From NCBI GenBank assembly GCA_002328865.1, contig DCWO01000038.1, positions 1-31,173 on the forward strand: a stretch of DNA of 31,173 nucleotides, in the 5' to 3' direction. Positions 7,752 to 15,218 of the stretch are shown piece by piece; position 1 is the first letter of the stretch; each line of letters starts with the position of its first letter. The position numbers were made by a program, and so were the translations under genes. The notes under the pieces are model-generated. The model did no database searches. It worked only from the letters and a program-made list of their open reading frames with translations, and had not been told where the DNA came from. This stretch comes from Dehalococcoidia bacterium UBA2160. GTDB lineage: Bacteria > Chloroflexota > Dehalococcoidia > Lucifugimonadales > UBA1123.

Positions 7752-8947
7752 AGCTCCAGCACCTCGTCGCTCTCGACTTTGGTTTCGTCGATGTCGAAGC
7801 CGAAGCCGGGGTCTTGGGAGACGCGTACGAAGCCGTTGGCGTAGTCCAGGGGCTTTTTGGCGAAGTGGTAGGCCAGAGCGGCGTGCTTGACCAACATCTC
7901 CACGTACGGGGTGTGGATCGGAGACTGGGATGCCGAAAAGGCCATGCCAACCGGCGTGACGCCCTGGTGGCAGATCGTGATCAGGTCCGCGGCAGACGCC
8001 ATCGCCGCGATCTTCAGCACCTCCGACAAACCGCCCGCCCAGCCGCAGTCGGGTTGGATGATGTCCAGGGCGCCCGCGTCGATCCAGCGCTTGAAACCCC
8101 AGCGAGTGTACTCATGCTCGGCGCCTGACAGAGGGATCGACGTCTTTGCCTTGATGCGCAGGTGGGACTCGATGCGGTCCGGCATCAGGCACTCTTCGAG
8201 CCAGCGGGGACGGTACTCCTCGATCCGTGAGGCCAGGTAGACGACGTAGTTGGCGTCCATGCTCTGCCAGCAATCGAGCATGATGTCGTCGTCCTCGCCC
8301 AGGGTTTCGCGCAGCGTCTTCACGAGATCGACGTTCTTCTTCAAACCCTCCGGACCTTGCATCGGACCGTTGCGGAAGAACCACTTGTGCGCCGTGTACC
8401 CCTGAGATTGCGCCCACAACGCCCGTTCACGCACGAGCCCCATGTCGGTGGCGTTGTGTCCGAGCATACTTGCGTAGACCGGCATCTCGTCCCGCGTCGG
8501 CCCCCCGATAAGCATGTGCACTGGCTGACCGAGCCATTTGCCCTTCAGGTCCCACAGCGCGTTGTCCACGGAACTGACGGCCATCATCGGGTGACCCTGG
8601 CGGCCGTGGACCAAAGTCCGGTGCATCTGGTCCCATATCTTCTCGGTGGCCAGCGGATTTCGTCCGATCAACAAGGGCTTGAGCTGCGCGATGATGTGGT
8701 GCTCGGAGGCTGGCTGAACGGAAGCGATTCCGGTCGCGCCCTCGTCTGTCAGAATCTCGAGGAACGTCGCCCGGACATTGAAGTGCTTGTCGTCGACTTG
8801 CTGGTTGCCCGGCCTCTGCCCGACGCCTTCGCCGGAGTAGAACTCGGGGTAGATGTCTCGGGGTTGCACCAACCGGTCTTCCATGAACGGCCCGTCGACC
8901 TCCATCGTACCCGAGAGTTGTCTGAGTCGAACATCTGTGATCTGCAT
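7748..8947 (-). CDS. Enolase-superfamily dehydratase, rhamnonate-dehydratase-like
   Basis: A 399-residue mandelate racemase/muconate lactonizing enzyme family protein: N-terminal capping domain (about 1-130), then a TIM barrel. The three metal ligands are D225 (MLDCW), E251 (WLEECL) and E277 (SGAEHE), with D300 (IIQPD) and H327 (CHQG) as the likely Asp-His base pair. Their spacing closely follows L-rhamnonate dehydratase (D226, E252, E280, D302, H329 as I recall them). It would remove water from an acid sugar to give a 2-keto-3-deoxy acid; the actual sugar acid is not certain. ATG 8947 is chosen because GGAGG (8953-8957) precedes it and the frame upstream encodes unrelated sequence. SAR202 Chloroflexota are known for many paralogues of this superfamily. 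Confidence 0.85.
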   Translation of the reverse strand: MQITDVRLRQLSGTMEVDGPFMEDRLVQPRDIYPEFYSGEGVGQRPGNQQVDDKHFNVRATFLEILTDEGATGIASVQPASEHHIIAQLKPLLIGRNPLATEKIWDQMHRTLVHGRQGHPMMAVSSVDNALWDLKGKWLGQPVHMLIGGPTRDEMPVYASMLGHNATDMGLVRERALWAQSQGYTAHKWFFRNGPMQGPEGLKKNVDLVKTLRETLGEDDDIMLDCWQSMDANYVVYLASRIEEYRPRWLEECLMPDRIESHLRIKAKTSIPLSGAEHEYTRWGFKRWIDAGALDIIQPDCGWAGGLSEVLKIAAMASAADLITICHQGVTPVGMAFSASQSPIHTPYVEMLVKHAALAYHFAKKPLDYANGFVRVSQDPGFGFDIDETKVESDEVLEL

Positions 8948-8952
8948 CGTGG

Positions 8953-8957
8953 CCTCC
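8953..8957 (-). promoter_or_regulatory. Ribosome binding site that sets the dehydratase start
   Basis: GGAGG on the minus strand lies five bases before ATG 8947-8945. It rules out starts in the 75-codon upstream extension of the frame. Confidence 0.7.
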
Positions 8958-9016
8958 ATTTGCTGGGTGTTTTTCCGGGCGTTGGCATCAATTATTAGTG
9001 ACGGTTGGATCGGCCG

Positions 9017-9042
9017 AAGGGACGAAAAGGACCCAAGGGACG
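9017..9042. repeat. Short direct repeat AAGGGACG x2 upstream of the dehydratase
   Basis: AAGGGACG occurs at 9017-9024 and 9035-9042, 18 bases apart start to start, in the gap between purL (ends 9096) and the dehydratase start. It may be a regulator site for the dehydratase or chance; no clear promoter hexamers accompany it. Confidence 0.25.
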
Positions 9043-9095
9043 GAAGGGTGTTGTTTACCTTGACGCCCGTTGACAGTTTCGTTGGCTCGAATTGA

Positions 9096-11315
9096 TCATT
9101 CGGTTTCGGGCTTGAGTGCCCTTTCCAGCCCGTTGGCCCACGCGTCTCGGAGTTGGACAACCGGAGTTTCATCGAGCCACGGCGCGTTCAACGTGTCACC
9201 GCCGACTGTGCCCAGCTCGGTCCACGGCACACCTTCGTCGCGGCATATCTCGTCGAGGCGGTCGAGCGCTGATCTGTCCACGGAGACAACGATTCGAGAT
9301 TGGCCCTCGCCGAAGAGCGCGGCATCCCAGCGATCAGGCAAATCCGCGATGAGCGTGAGACCGATGGCGCCGGCGACGCACGACTCGGCCAGCGCAACGA
9401 GCAAGCCGCCGTCCGAGCAGTCGTGGGCTGACCGCGCGATCCTATCGTGTATCAACCTCCTGCACGCTCGCTGCACGGCGATTTCGAGCTCCATGTCGAT
9501 TTCGGGTATGCCAGCCACGGTGTCGTGGATCAGCTCGAGGTACTCGCTTCCGGCCAGCTCTGCGGCAGGCGCCTCCAACGAATCTCGCCCAAGGAGCACC
9601 ACGACATCGCCGTCGATGGCGAACCCGATCCTCGCCGTCTTCGTTACATCGTCGGCAAGCCCCAGCGCCCCGATGACCGGCGTCGGGTAGATGCCCGTTC
9701 CCCGGCTCTCGTTGTACAGGCTGACGTTGCCGCTGATGACCGGAGCGCCGAAGGCTTTGCTGGCATCGGCCATCCCGCGGATGCAGTTTTCGAGCTGGTA
9801 GTAAATTTCCGGGTTTTCGGGGTTGCCGAAATTGAGGCAATCGGTGAGAGCGATCGGCTCGGCGCCGACCGTCGCCAGATTACGACACGATTCTGCGACA
9901 GCGATCTGGCCGCCTGTGTACGGGTCCAAGAAGCAGATCCGACCGTTGCCGTCGGTGGTCAGCGCCAATCCTCGCTGAGTGCCTTTGACTCGCAGCAAGG
10001 CCGCGTCGCCGCCCGGCGGGATGACCGTGTTCGTCTGGACCTGGTGATCGTACTGTCGATACACCCACTCTTTGCCCGCAATGTTGGGAGAGACCAACAG
10101 TGTGATCAGGACCGATGCAGGACCACTGCTCGGAAGCGGGAACGCGTTCAAATCCTGAGATTGCAGTTGATCGAGGCCCGAGGGCTTAACGCCGTCAAGC
10201 CGGTACAAGGGCGGATCGGTCAGCAGACCAACCGGAACGTGTCCGGCCAATACGTCGCCTTCGAAGATGCGGGCTATCCCGTCGTCTGTCACTCTCCCGA
10301 TGACGTCGGAGCGGAGGTCCCAGCGGTCGAAGATGGCCCTGACCTCGTCCTCGTGGCCATCCTGAACGATAATGAGCATTCGCTCCTGTGACTCTGACAG
10401 CATGACCTCGTACGATGCCATTCCAGTGGCTCGTCGCGGGATCCGCGACACGTCGATCTCGAGGCCTCTACCCGAGCTCGCCGCCGCCTCGACGCTCGCG
10501 CTGGTCAGCCCCGCGGCGCCCAGATCCTGGATGCCGACGACATAGTCGTTCTGAGCTGCCTCCAGGCACGCTTCGATCAGCACCTTCTCCATGAACGGGT
10601 TGCCAACCTGCACCGTCGGCCTCAGCTCCCGTTCGTCTTCGAAGGTGCGTGAAGCCAATCCGGATGCACCGTGGATTCCGTCACGCCCGGTGTCGGATCC
10701 GACCAGCAGCAACAAGTTGCCCGCCTGCCCTGCCGTCGACCGACGAAGGTCGTCGTGGCGCAGGATTCCGACGCACATCGCGTTCACCAACGGATTGCCC
10801 GAGTACGAGTCTGCGAACTGTATCTCCCCGCCCACGTCGGGCACTCCAATGCAATTGCCGTATCCGGAAATGCCGGCTACCACGCCCTCGAACAGGTATC
10901 GGTTGCGCGCATCCGAGAGGGGTCCGAATCTGAGCGAGTTCAGGAGTGCGATTGGCCTGGCGCCCATGGCGAAGATGTCGCGCACGATGCCGCCGACGCC
11001 GGTCGCTGCGCCCTCGTACGGCTCGATGGCGGAGGGGTGGTTATGGGACTCCACCTTCATGACGATGGCCAGCCCGTCACCGATGTCGACCACGCCGGCG
11101 TTCTCGGCGCCGGCATCCACGAGGAGCCGTGGGTTCTCGGTTTCGAACATCCGCAGCAACGGCTTCGAGTGCTTGTAGCCGCAGTGCTCGCTCCACAGCG
11201 ACCCGAGCAGGCCAAGCTCAAGCTCGTTGGGCTCCCGCCCGAGCCGTTCGACGATGGCTTCGTATTCGGGCCCGGAGATCGCCAGATCGTCCAGGGCTTG
11301 CTTTGAGACAGCCAT
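9096..11315 (-). CDS. purL: Phosphoribosylformylglycinamidine synthase subunit PurL
   Basis: This 739-residue enzyme carries out the ATP-dependent amidation of FGAR to FGAM, step four of purine synthesis, using ammonia from PurQ. The length marks the small PurL form that works with separate PurQ and PurS. Family signatures: LGLLGSLWSEHCGYKHSKPL near the N-terminus, VGIQDLGAAGLTSA in the middle, and the AIRS-type repeat with AHDCSDGGLLVALAES near the C-terminus. ATG 11315 follows GGGGGAG and starts at the family-typical MAVSKQALDDLAISG. It is the last gene of the gltX-yqeY-purQ-eamA-eamA-purL run, about 100 bases after the second eamA gene. No purS is visible in the window. Confidence 0.95.
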   Translation of the reverse strand: MAVSKQALDDLAISGPEYEAIVERLGREPNELELGLLGSLWSEHCGYKHSKPLLRMFETENPRLLVDAGAENAGVVDIGDGLAIVMKVESHNHPSAIEPYEGAATGVGGIVRDIFAMGARPIALLNSLRFGPLSDARNRYLFEGVVAGISGYGNCIGVPDVGGEIQFADSYSGNPLVNAMCVGILRHDDLRRSTAGQAGNLLLLVGSDTGRDGIHGASGLASRTFEDERELRPTVQVGNPFMEKVLIEACLEAAQNDYVVGIQDLGAAGLTSASVEAAASSGRGLEIDVSRIPRRATGMASYEVMLSESQERMLIIVQDGHEDEVRAIFDRWDLRSDVIGRVTDDGIARIFEGDVLAGHVPVGLLTDPPLYRLDGVKPSGLDQLQSQDLNAFPLPSSGPASVLITLLVSPNIAGKEWVYRQYDHQVQTNTVIPPGGDAALLRVKGTQRGLALTTDGNGRICFLDPYTGGQIAVAESCRNLATVGAEPIALTDCLNFGNPENPEIYYQLENCIRGMADASKAFGAPVISGNVSLYNESRGTGIYPTPVIGALGLADDVTKTARIGFAIDGDVVVLLGRDSLEAPAAELAGSEYLELIHDTVAGIPEIDMELEIAVQRACRRLIHDRIARSAHDCSDGGLLVALAESCVAGAIGLTLIADLPDRWDAALFGEGQSRIVVSVDRSALDRLDEICRDEGVPWTELGTVGGDTLNAPWLDETPVVQLRDAWANGLERALKPETE

Positions 11316-11343
11316 AACTCCCCCATGTGCGGACAAGTTCCGC

Positions 11344-11368
11344 GTAGGGGCGGGTCTCAAACCCGCCC
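11344..11368. repeat. REP-like palindrome between eamA and purL
   Basis: GGGCGGGT (11348-11355), loop CTCAA, ACCCGCCC (11361-11368): a perfect 8-base stem, preceded by GTAG. GTAGGGGCGGGT...ACCCGCCC palindromes look like dispersed extragenic repeats of high-GC environmental genomes. In an mRNA reading towards purL it would form a very stable hairpin just before the purL ribosome binding site, so it could cap the upstream transcript or lower purL expression. No T-run follows. Confidence 0.5.
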
Positions 11369-11411
11369 GCCGAATTCGCGCGACCGAGCAATGCGCCCTC
11401 GAAACCGCGCC

Positions 11412-11876
11412 TTACCGGTTCCCTAGCGTTACGAGCACTACTCCGGCTACGACCAACAGCGCGCCGCCAACCGTCCTCCATGTTACCTTTTCCAGCCGCT
11501 GCAAGAATAGGTGCGTCATGAGAATCGAGACCAGCGGACTCGTTCCGACCACGGGCGCCACGAGCACCACAGGAGCTTCGCTCAGCGCCAGGTACCAATT
11601 TGAAACGCCCCACGCGGCGGCCAGTCCAGCCAACCCGACGAACAGCCAGGCTCGACCGGGCGCGGCTTTCATATCCACGTGAACGTGTCGGCCGAAGAGC
11701 GCCAGGACGATAGCGGTGCCGAACATCATAGAGAACGACGTCGCGACGATCGGCGGCGCGAAGTCGCTCACGATCTTGCGCCCGACCACGGCGACGGAGC
11801 CGTAGCACATTGCCGCGCCAAGGGACGCCGCGTATCCCAGCCAGAGCCGTCTGCCCGTCGATGCCGTTGCCGTCAT
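11412..11876 (-). CDS. Single-domain EamA (DMT) transporter, second half
   Basis: A 154-residue membrane protein with about five hydrophobic helices, equal to one EamA domain of the drug/metabolite transporter superfamily. Usual DMT carriers have two EamA domains in one chain of about 280-300 residues. The N-terminal polar tail (MTATASTGRRLW) is followed by GYAASLGAAMCYGSVAVVGRKI, and the end ALLVVAGVVLVTLGNR is a normal EamA terminus. Its ATG overlaps the TGA of the preceding eamA gene (ATGA, 11873-11876), so the two halves are probably made together and pair as a heterodimer. The substrate is unknown. Confidence 0.75.
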   Translation of the reverse strand: MTATASTGRRLWLGYAASLGAAMCYGSVAVVGRKIVSDFAPPIVATSFSMMFGTAIVLALFGRHVHVDMKAAPGRAWLFVGLAGLAAAWGVSNWYLALSEAPVVLVAPVVGTSPLVSILMTHLFLQRLEKVTWRTVGGALLVVAGVVLVTLGNR

Positions 11877-12295
11877 CGCTGGCTCAAGATGAGGACCAAC
11901 CCGCCGATGATTGCGGCGGTTCCCAGGACAATCGTGGCGTTGATCGACTCGCCGCCCAATGTGATCGCGGCGATCGTGGCAAACAGTGGCGACGCTCCGA
12001 CGATCGGCGCGGAACGAGACACTCCCGCCAGTCCGACACCCGTATAGTTGAGCAACCGGCCCAGGGGAAAATTGATCACGCCAGACAGCAGGAACCAGAG
12101 AAACGCCACGGCGGCCAGGTCGAAGATCACATCCGTGTGCAGCGCGAAGGCGATCGCGGTGGTGACTACCGTGCCGACCACAAGTGATACCGCCGTCCCG
12201 GTGGTCGCTCTGATGTACTGAAGTCCGAGTCGGGCGAATACGGCGCTGGCGCCGAATCCGACGGCCGCCGACAGCCCCAGCAGGACGCCCAGCAT
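11873..12295 (-). CDS. Single-domain EamA (DMT) transporter, first half
   Basis: A 140-residue protein with about five hydrophobic helices, again a single EamA domain (GLSAAVGFGASAVFARLGLQY near the start, AAIIGGLVLILSQR at the end). The ATG at 12295 shares one base with the purQ TGA (TGATG), so it is translationally coupled to purQ, and its own stop overlaps the start of the second EamA gene by four bases. The frame is open further upstream but that part lies inside purQ. Position suggests a small metabolite exporter or importer expressed with purine genes; that is inference. Confidence 0.75.
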   Translation of the reverse strand: MLGVLLGLSAAVGFGASAVFARLGLQYIRATTGTAVSLVVGTVVTTAIAFALHTDVIFDLAAVAFLWFLLSGVINFPLGRLLNYTGVGLAGVSRSAPIVGASPLFATIAAITLGGESINATIVLGTAAIIGGLVLILSQR

Positions 12296-13020
12296 CAGCC
12301 CTCCGCGTGTTGGCTTGACGCGGCCGAGGAGCCGATGACCGAGTCGATTATCGAGCGGAAGATCACCGCGCCATCCACACCGCCCATGAGTTCTTCGCAG
12401 CACCTCTCGGGGTGCGGCATCATGCCCAAGACGTTGCCTTCGGCGTTGACGATCCCCGCGATGTTGGCCATCGACCCGTTTGGGTTGGCGTCCGGTGTGA
12501 TCGCCCCTTCAGCCGTCGAGTAGCGAAACACTACCTGGCCGTTGGCTTCGAGTTCTCGGAGCACATCCTCATCGGCGTGGTAATTGCCCTCTCCGTGGGA
12601 GATGGGAACCCGCAACACGTCGCCCGTGTCGGACTTCGCCGAGAAACGAGTCTCGGCGTTTTCGACTCTCAGGTTGACCCACTGGCATCGGAACTGCAGG
12701 TGTTCGTTGCGCATCAGGACACCAGGAAGCAGCCCTGCCTCACATAGTATCTGGAAGCCGTTGCAGATGCCGAACACCAGCCCGCCCTGCCCCGCAAACT
12801 GTTCGATCGCCTGCATCACTGGCGAGAATCGCGCGATGGCGCCCGCGCGAAGGTAGTCGCCGTACGAGAACCCGCCTGGCACGATCACACAGTCGAAACC
12901 CGAGAGATCGGTGTCCTTGTGCCAAATGTAGTCCGCCTGTTGACCGAGCACGTCAGACACGGCGTAGTGGCAGTCCTGGTCGCTCCACGTTCCGGGGAAT
13001 ACGACGACTCCGAATCTCAC
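12295..13020 (-). CDS. purQ: Phosphoribosylformylglycinamidine synthase subunit PurQ
   Basis: The glutaminase subunit of FGAM synthase, 241 residues. It is a class I glutamine amidotransferase: nucleophile Cys86 in FGICNGFQIL, and the His203/Glu205 pair in MMPHPERC. The N-terminal FGVVVFPGTWSDQDC is typical of PurQ, as is VIVPGGFSYGDYLRAGAIA. It hydrolyses glutamine and channels ammonia to PurL, encoded downstream beyond the two eamA genes. The GTG start (13020-13018) overlaps the yqeY stop by four bases (GTGA). Confidence 0.95.
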   Translation of the reverse strand: MRFGVVVFPGTWSDQDCHYAVSDVLGQQADYIWHKDTDLSGFDCVIVPGGFSYGDYLRAGAIARFSPVMQAIEQFAGQGGLVFGICNGFQILCEAGLLPGVLMRNEHLQFRCQWVNLRVENAETRFSAKSDTGDVLRVPISHGEGNYHADEDVLRELEANGQVVFRYSTAEGAITPDANPNGSMANIAGIVNAEGNVLGMMPHPERCCEELMGGVDGAVIFRSIIDSVIGSSAASSQHAEG

Positions 13021-13472
13021 GATTCCAGCCCTCGCAACGTTTCATTCACGATCGCGCTGACCTGACGCCCCTCTGCTTTACCCCGCACTTTAGGCATCAA
13101 CTGTCCCATGACCTTGCCCATGTCGCCGGGCCCGATCGCGCCGGCATCTTGAACCGCCTGTTGAACCAGAGCGGTTATCTCTTCTGTCGAAAGCTGTTGA
13201 GGGAGGTACTCGAGGATGATCTCCAGCTCAGACTGCTCTTTTTCGACCAAGTCGGTGCGGTCCGCATCCTTGAACGCCTCGATGCTGTCTCTTCGTTGCT
13301 GGGCTTGCCGGCTCATGACGCCCAACACGGCTTCGTCGTCCAAATCGGTTTGCTTGGCGATCTCTTGGTTGTGTATCTCCGACCTCAGATAGCGGATCAC
13401 CCCGCGACGCAGCACGTCTTTGTTGCGCATCGCCGTCTTGAGATCAGATTCCAGTCTTTCTTTCATCGTCAT
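13017..13472 (-). CDS. yqeY: GatB/YqeY domain protein
   Basis: A 151-residue YqeY-family protein, the normal length. The family shares an all-helical domain with the tail of the GatB amidotransferase subunit, which contacts tRNA. Characteristic stretches are LKTAMRNKDVLRRGVIRYLRSEI, EYLPQQLS in the middle, and MGKVMGQLMPKVRGKAEGRQVS near the end. Its molecular role is not settled; proximity to gltX fits a link to tRNA charging. It follows gltX by 26 bases and overlaps purQ by four. Confidence 0.9.
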   Translation of the reverse strand: MTMKERLESDLKTAMRNKDVLRRGVIRYLRSEIHNQEIAKQTDLDDEAVLGVMSRQAQQRRDSIEAFKDADRTDLVEKEQSELEIILEYLPQQLSTEEITALVQQAVQDAGAIGPGDMGKVMGQLMPKVRGKAEGRQVSAIVNETLRGLES

Positions 13473-13498
13473 GTTTCACCGCCTGCGAACTTGGGGCG

Positions 13499-14986
13499 TC
13501 AGGAGTATCGAGTCGCGCCAGTTTGCAGGCGATCGAGGGCCGCATGTATCGATCTTACCGCCCGCTCTTGTCCCATCGCCTCAAGCGTCTCGAATATGGG
13601 GGGCGACACTTTCAGGCCGGTTGCCGCTACCCGTAGGGTTCCCAAAACCTGCCCGACATTGACGTCCAACTCTTTGGCCATCGGTCGAAGGAGCGCTTCA
13701 ATCGCCTCCGAGTCGAATGCTTCCAGCAGCGCCAAGCCTTCCTGCGATGCTTGCAACACACTGCATGTCGACTCGATGTCCATCCCCTTCTGGATGAGCT
13801 CCTCGTTATCGTAATCGATTCGCTCCCGGAGAAGAAAGGACACAAGCGGCGCCGCTTCGGGCAAGGACTTGATCCTATCGTGGATCAAAGGGACGATCCT
13901 CAGAGCGAACTCGCGGTCCGGCGTCTTCGGAAATTCGTCCGGTGGATACTGAGTCCAGTGATCCAAAAGTGCGTCCGCTAGACGATCCGGGCTCGCCTCA
14001 CGGATGTGGACCCCGTTCATCCAGTTGAGCTTCTCGAAGTCGAACACCGCGTCCGACCTGCCCACTCGGTCGAGCGTGAAGTGCTCAATTAGCTGTTCGG
14101 GAGCGAAGATTTCCGTCTTGTCGTCGAGCGACCAGCCGAGCAGTGCCAAGAAGTTCAACAGCGTTTCGGGAAGCACTCCCATCTCTCGAAATTCGAGCAC
14201 CGAAGTGGCGCCATGGCGTTTGGAGAGCTTGGTGCGGTCGGCGGCCAGTATTAACGGCAGGTGCGCGAACTCGGGCGCATCCCATCCCAGAGCTCTATAG
14301 AGTTGGACGTGAAGCGGGAGGCTGGACAGCCACTCCACGGCTCGGGTTACATGCGTAATCTGCATGTGATGGTCATCGACGACGTTGGCCAGATGGTACG
14401 TCGGATAGCCGTCGGACTTGAGCATCACGAAGTCGTCGTACAGAGCGTTTTCGAACGAGACATTGCCGCGGATGATGTCGATCGCCTCGGTAATGCCGTT
14501 CTCGGGCATCTTGAACCGAACCACACTGCTCTGGCCGGATGCGGCGCGGTCGCGGGAGGCATCTGCGTCGACATCGCGGCACTTCCCGTCGTACCCGATG
14601 CGGTCTGAGTCGTCTTTCTGTTGCTGCTCCCGCAACGCCGTGAGCCGATCAGGCGAGCAGAAACAACGGTACGCGCTGCCCGCGGAAAGGAGAGACTCGA
14701 TCGCGTCTCGATAGTACTCGAGGCGTTGTGACTGATGATACGGTTCATGCGGCCCACCGACGTCGGGGCCTTCGTCCCATTCCAGACCGAGCCACTTCAA
14801 AGACTCCAGCATCAATTCGGTGGCGCCTTCGGTTTTGCGGGCCTGGTCTGTATCTTCGACTCGTATGACGAAGTCGCCGCCGTGGTGTCGCGCGAAAAGC
14901 CAGTCGAAGATTGCAGTTCGGACGTTGCCGACATGCGGCTCGCCCGTGGGGCTTGGTGCGAATCTGACGCGGACCCTGGTCGTCAT
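13499..14986 (-). CDS. gltX: Glutamyl-tRNA synthetase
   Basis: Class I aminoacyl-tRNA synthetase, 495 residues, charging tRNA-Glu (and possibly tRNA-Gln if a GatCAB route exists). Visible features are the HIGH-type motif HVGN (18-21) after RFAPSPTGEP, KMSKS-type KLSKR (253-257), and a zinc-site pattern C108-x-C110 ... Y132-x3-C136. An anticodon-binding helical domain follows (about 330-495). ATG 14986 is the natural start, since the protein begins MTTRVRVRFAPSPTG. First gene of the minus-strand run leading to purL; the 232-base gap before it probably holds its promoter. Confidence 0.95.
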   Translation of the reverse strand: MTTRVRVRFAPSPTGEPHVGNVRTAIFDWLFARHHGGDFVIRVEDTDQARKTEGATELMLESLKWLGLEWDEGPDVGGPHEPYHQSQRLEYYRDAIESLLSAGSAYRCFCSPDRLTALREQQQKDDSDRIGYDGKCRDVDADASRDRAASGQSSVVRFKMPENGITEAIDIIRGNVSFENALYDDFVMLKSDGYPTYHLANVVDDHHMQITHVTRAVEWLSSLPLHVQLYRALGWDAPEFAHLPLILAADRTKLSKRHGATSVLEFREMGVLPETLLNFLALLGWSLDDKTEIFAPEQLIEHFTLDRVGRSDAVFDFEKLNWMNGVHIREASPDRLADALLDHWTQYPPDEFPKTPDREFALRIVPLIHDRIKSLPEAAPLVSFLLRERIDYDNEELIQKGMDIESTCSVLQASQEGLALLEAFDSEAIEALLRPMAKELDVNVGQVLGTLRVAATGLKVSPPIFETLEAMGQERAVRSIHAALDRLQTGATRYS

Positions 14987-15132
14987 TCATTACTCCGAAT
15001 GGTGTCTGCCTATGGGTTGATAGAGCGTGGTCGGCCGATTAGCAGAGTGTGCCGAACTGCAGGCGTCGGAACTCCTGTCGCCGATCGCGGGCATCCCCGA
15101 GAACCGATCATCACAATGCTGCCTCGCAGGGA

Positions 15133-15138
15133 ATTTTA
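15133..15138 (-). promoter_or_regulatory. Possible -10 box for the gltX operon
   Basis: Minus-strand TAAAAT (5/6) is the only clear AT-rich box in the 232-base gap between lysS and gltX (14987-15218). The -35 region is weak (TGGAAG at 18 bases). I see no T-box leader, tRNA or U-tract terminator in this gap. Confidence 0.25.
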
Positions 15139-15218
15139 TCACGGCGGACACGGTAGCTTCCATCGCCACCGACCGCTGGATAGCGCCGGTGCGTCACACG
15201 AGCCCGGCCGCGGCGTCG

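Noticed and set aside
8948..9172. N-terminal extension of the enolase-superfamily frame (75 codons)
   Set aside because: Polar unrelated sequence reaching into purL; GGAGG plus ATG 8947 gives a family-typical start.
9447..10391. 314-codon plus-strand frame
   Set aside because: Antisense to purL with no recognisable domain.
14987..15218. Possible T-box or tRNA in the gap between lysS and gltX
   Set aside because: No T-box AGGGTGG...GCG element, no tRNA clover-leaf or T-loop sequence could be found.
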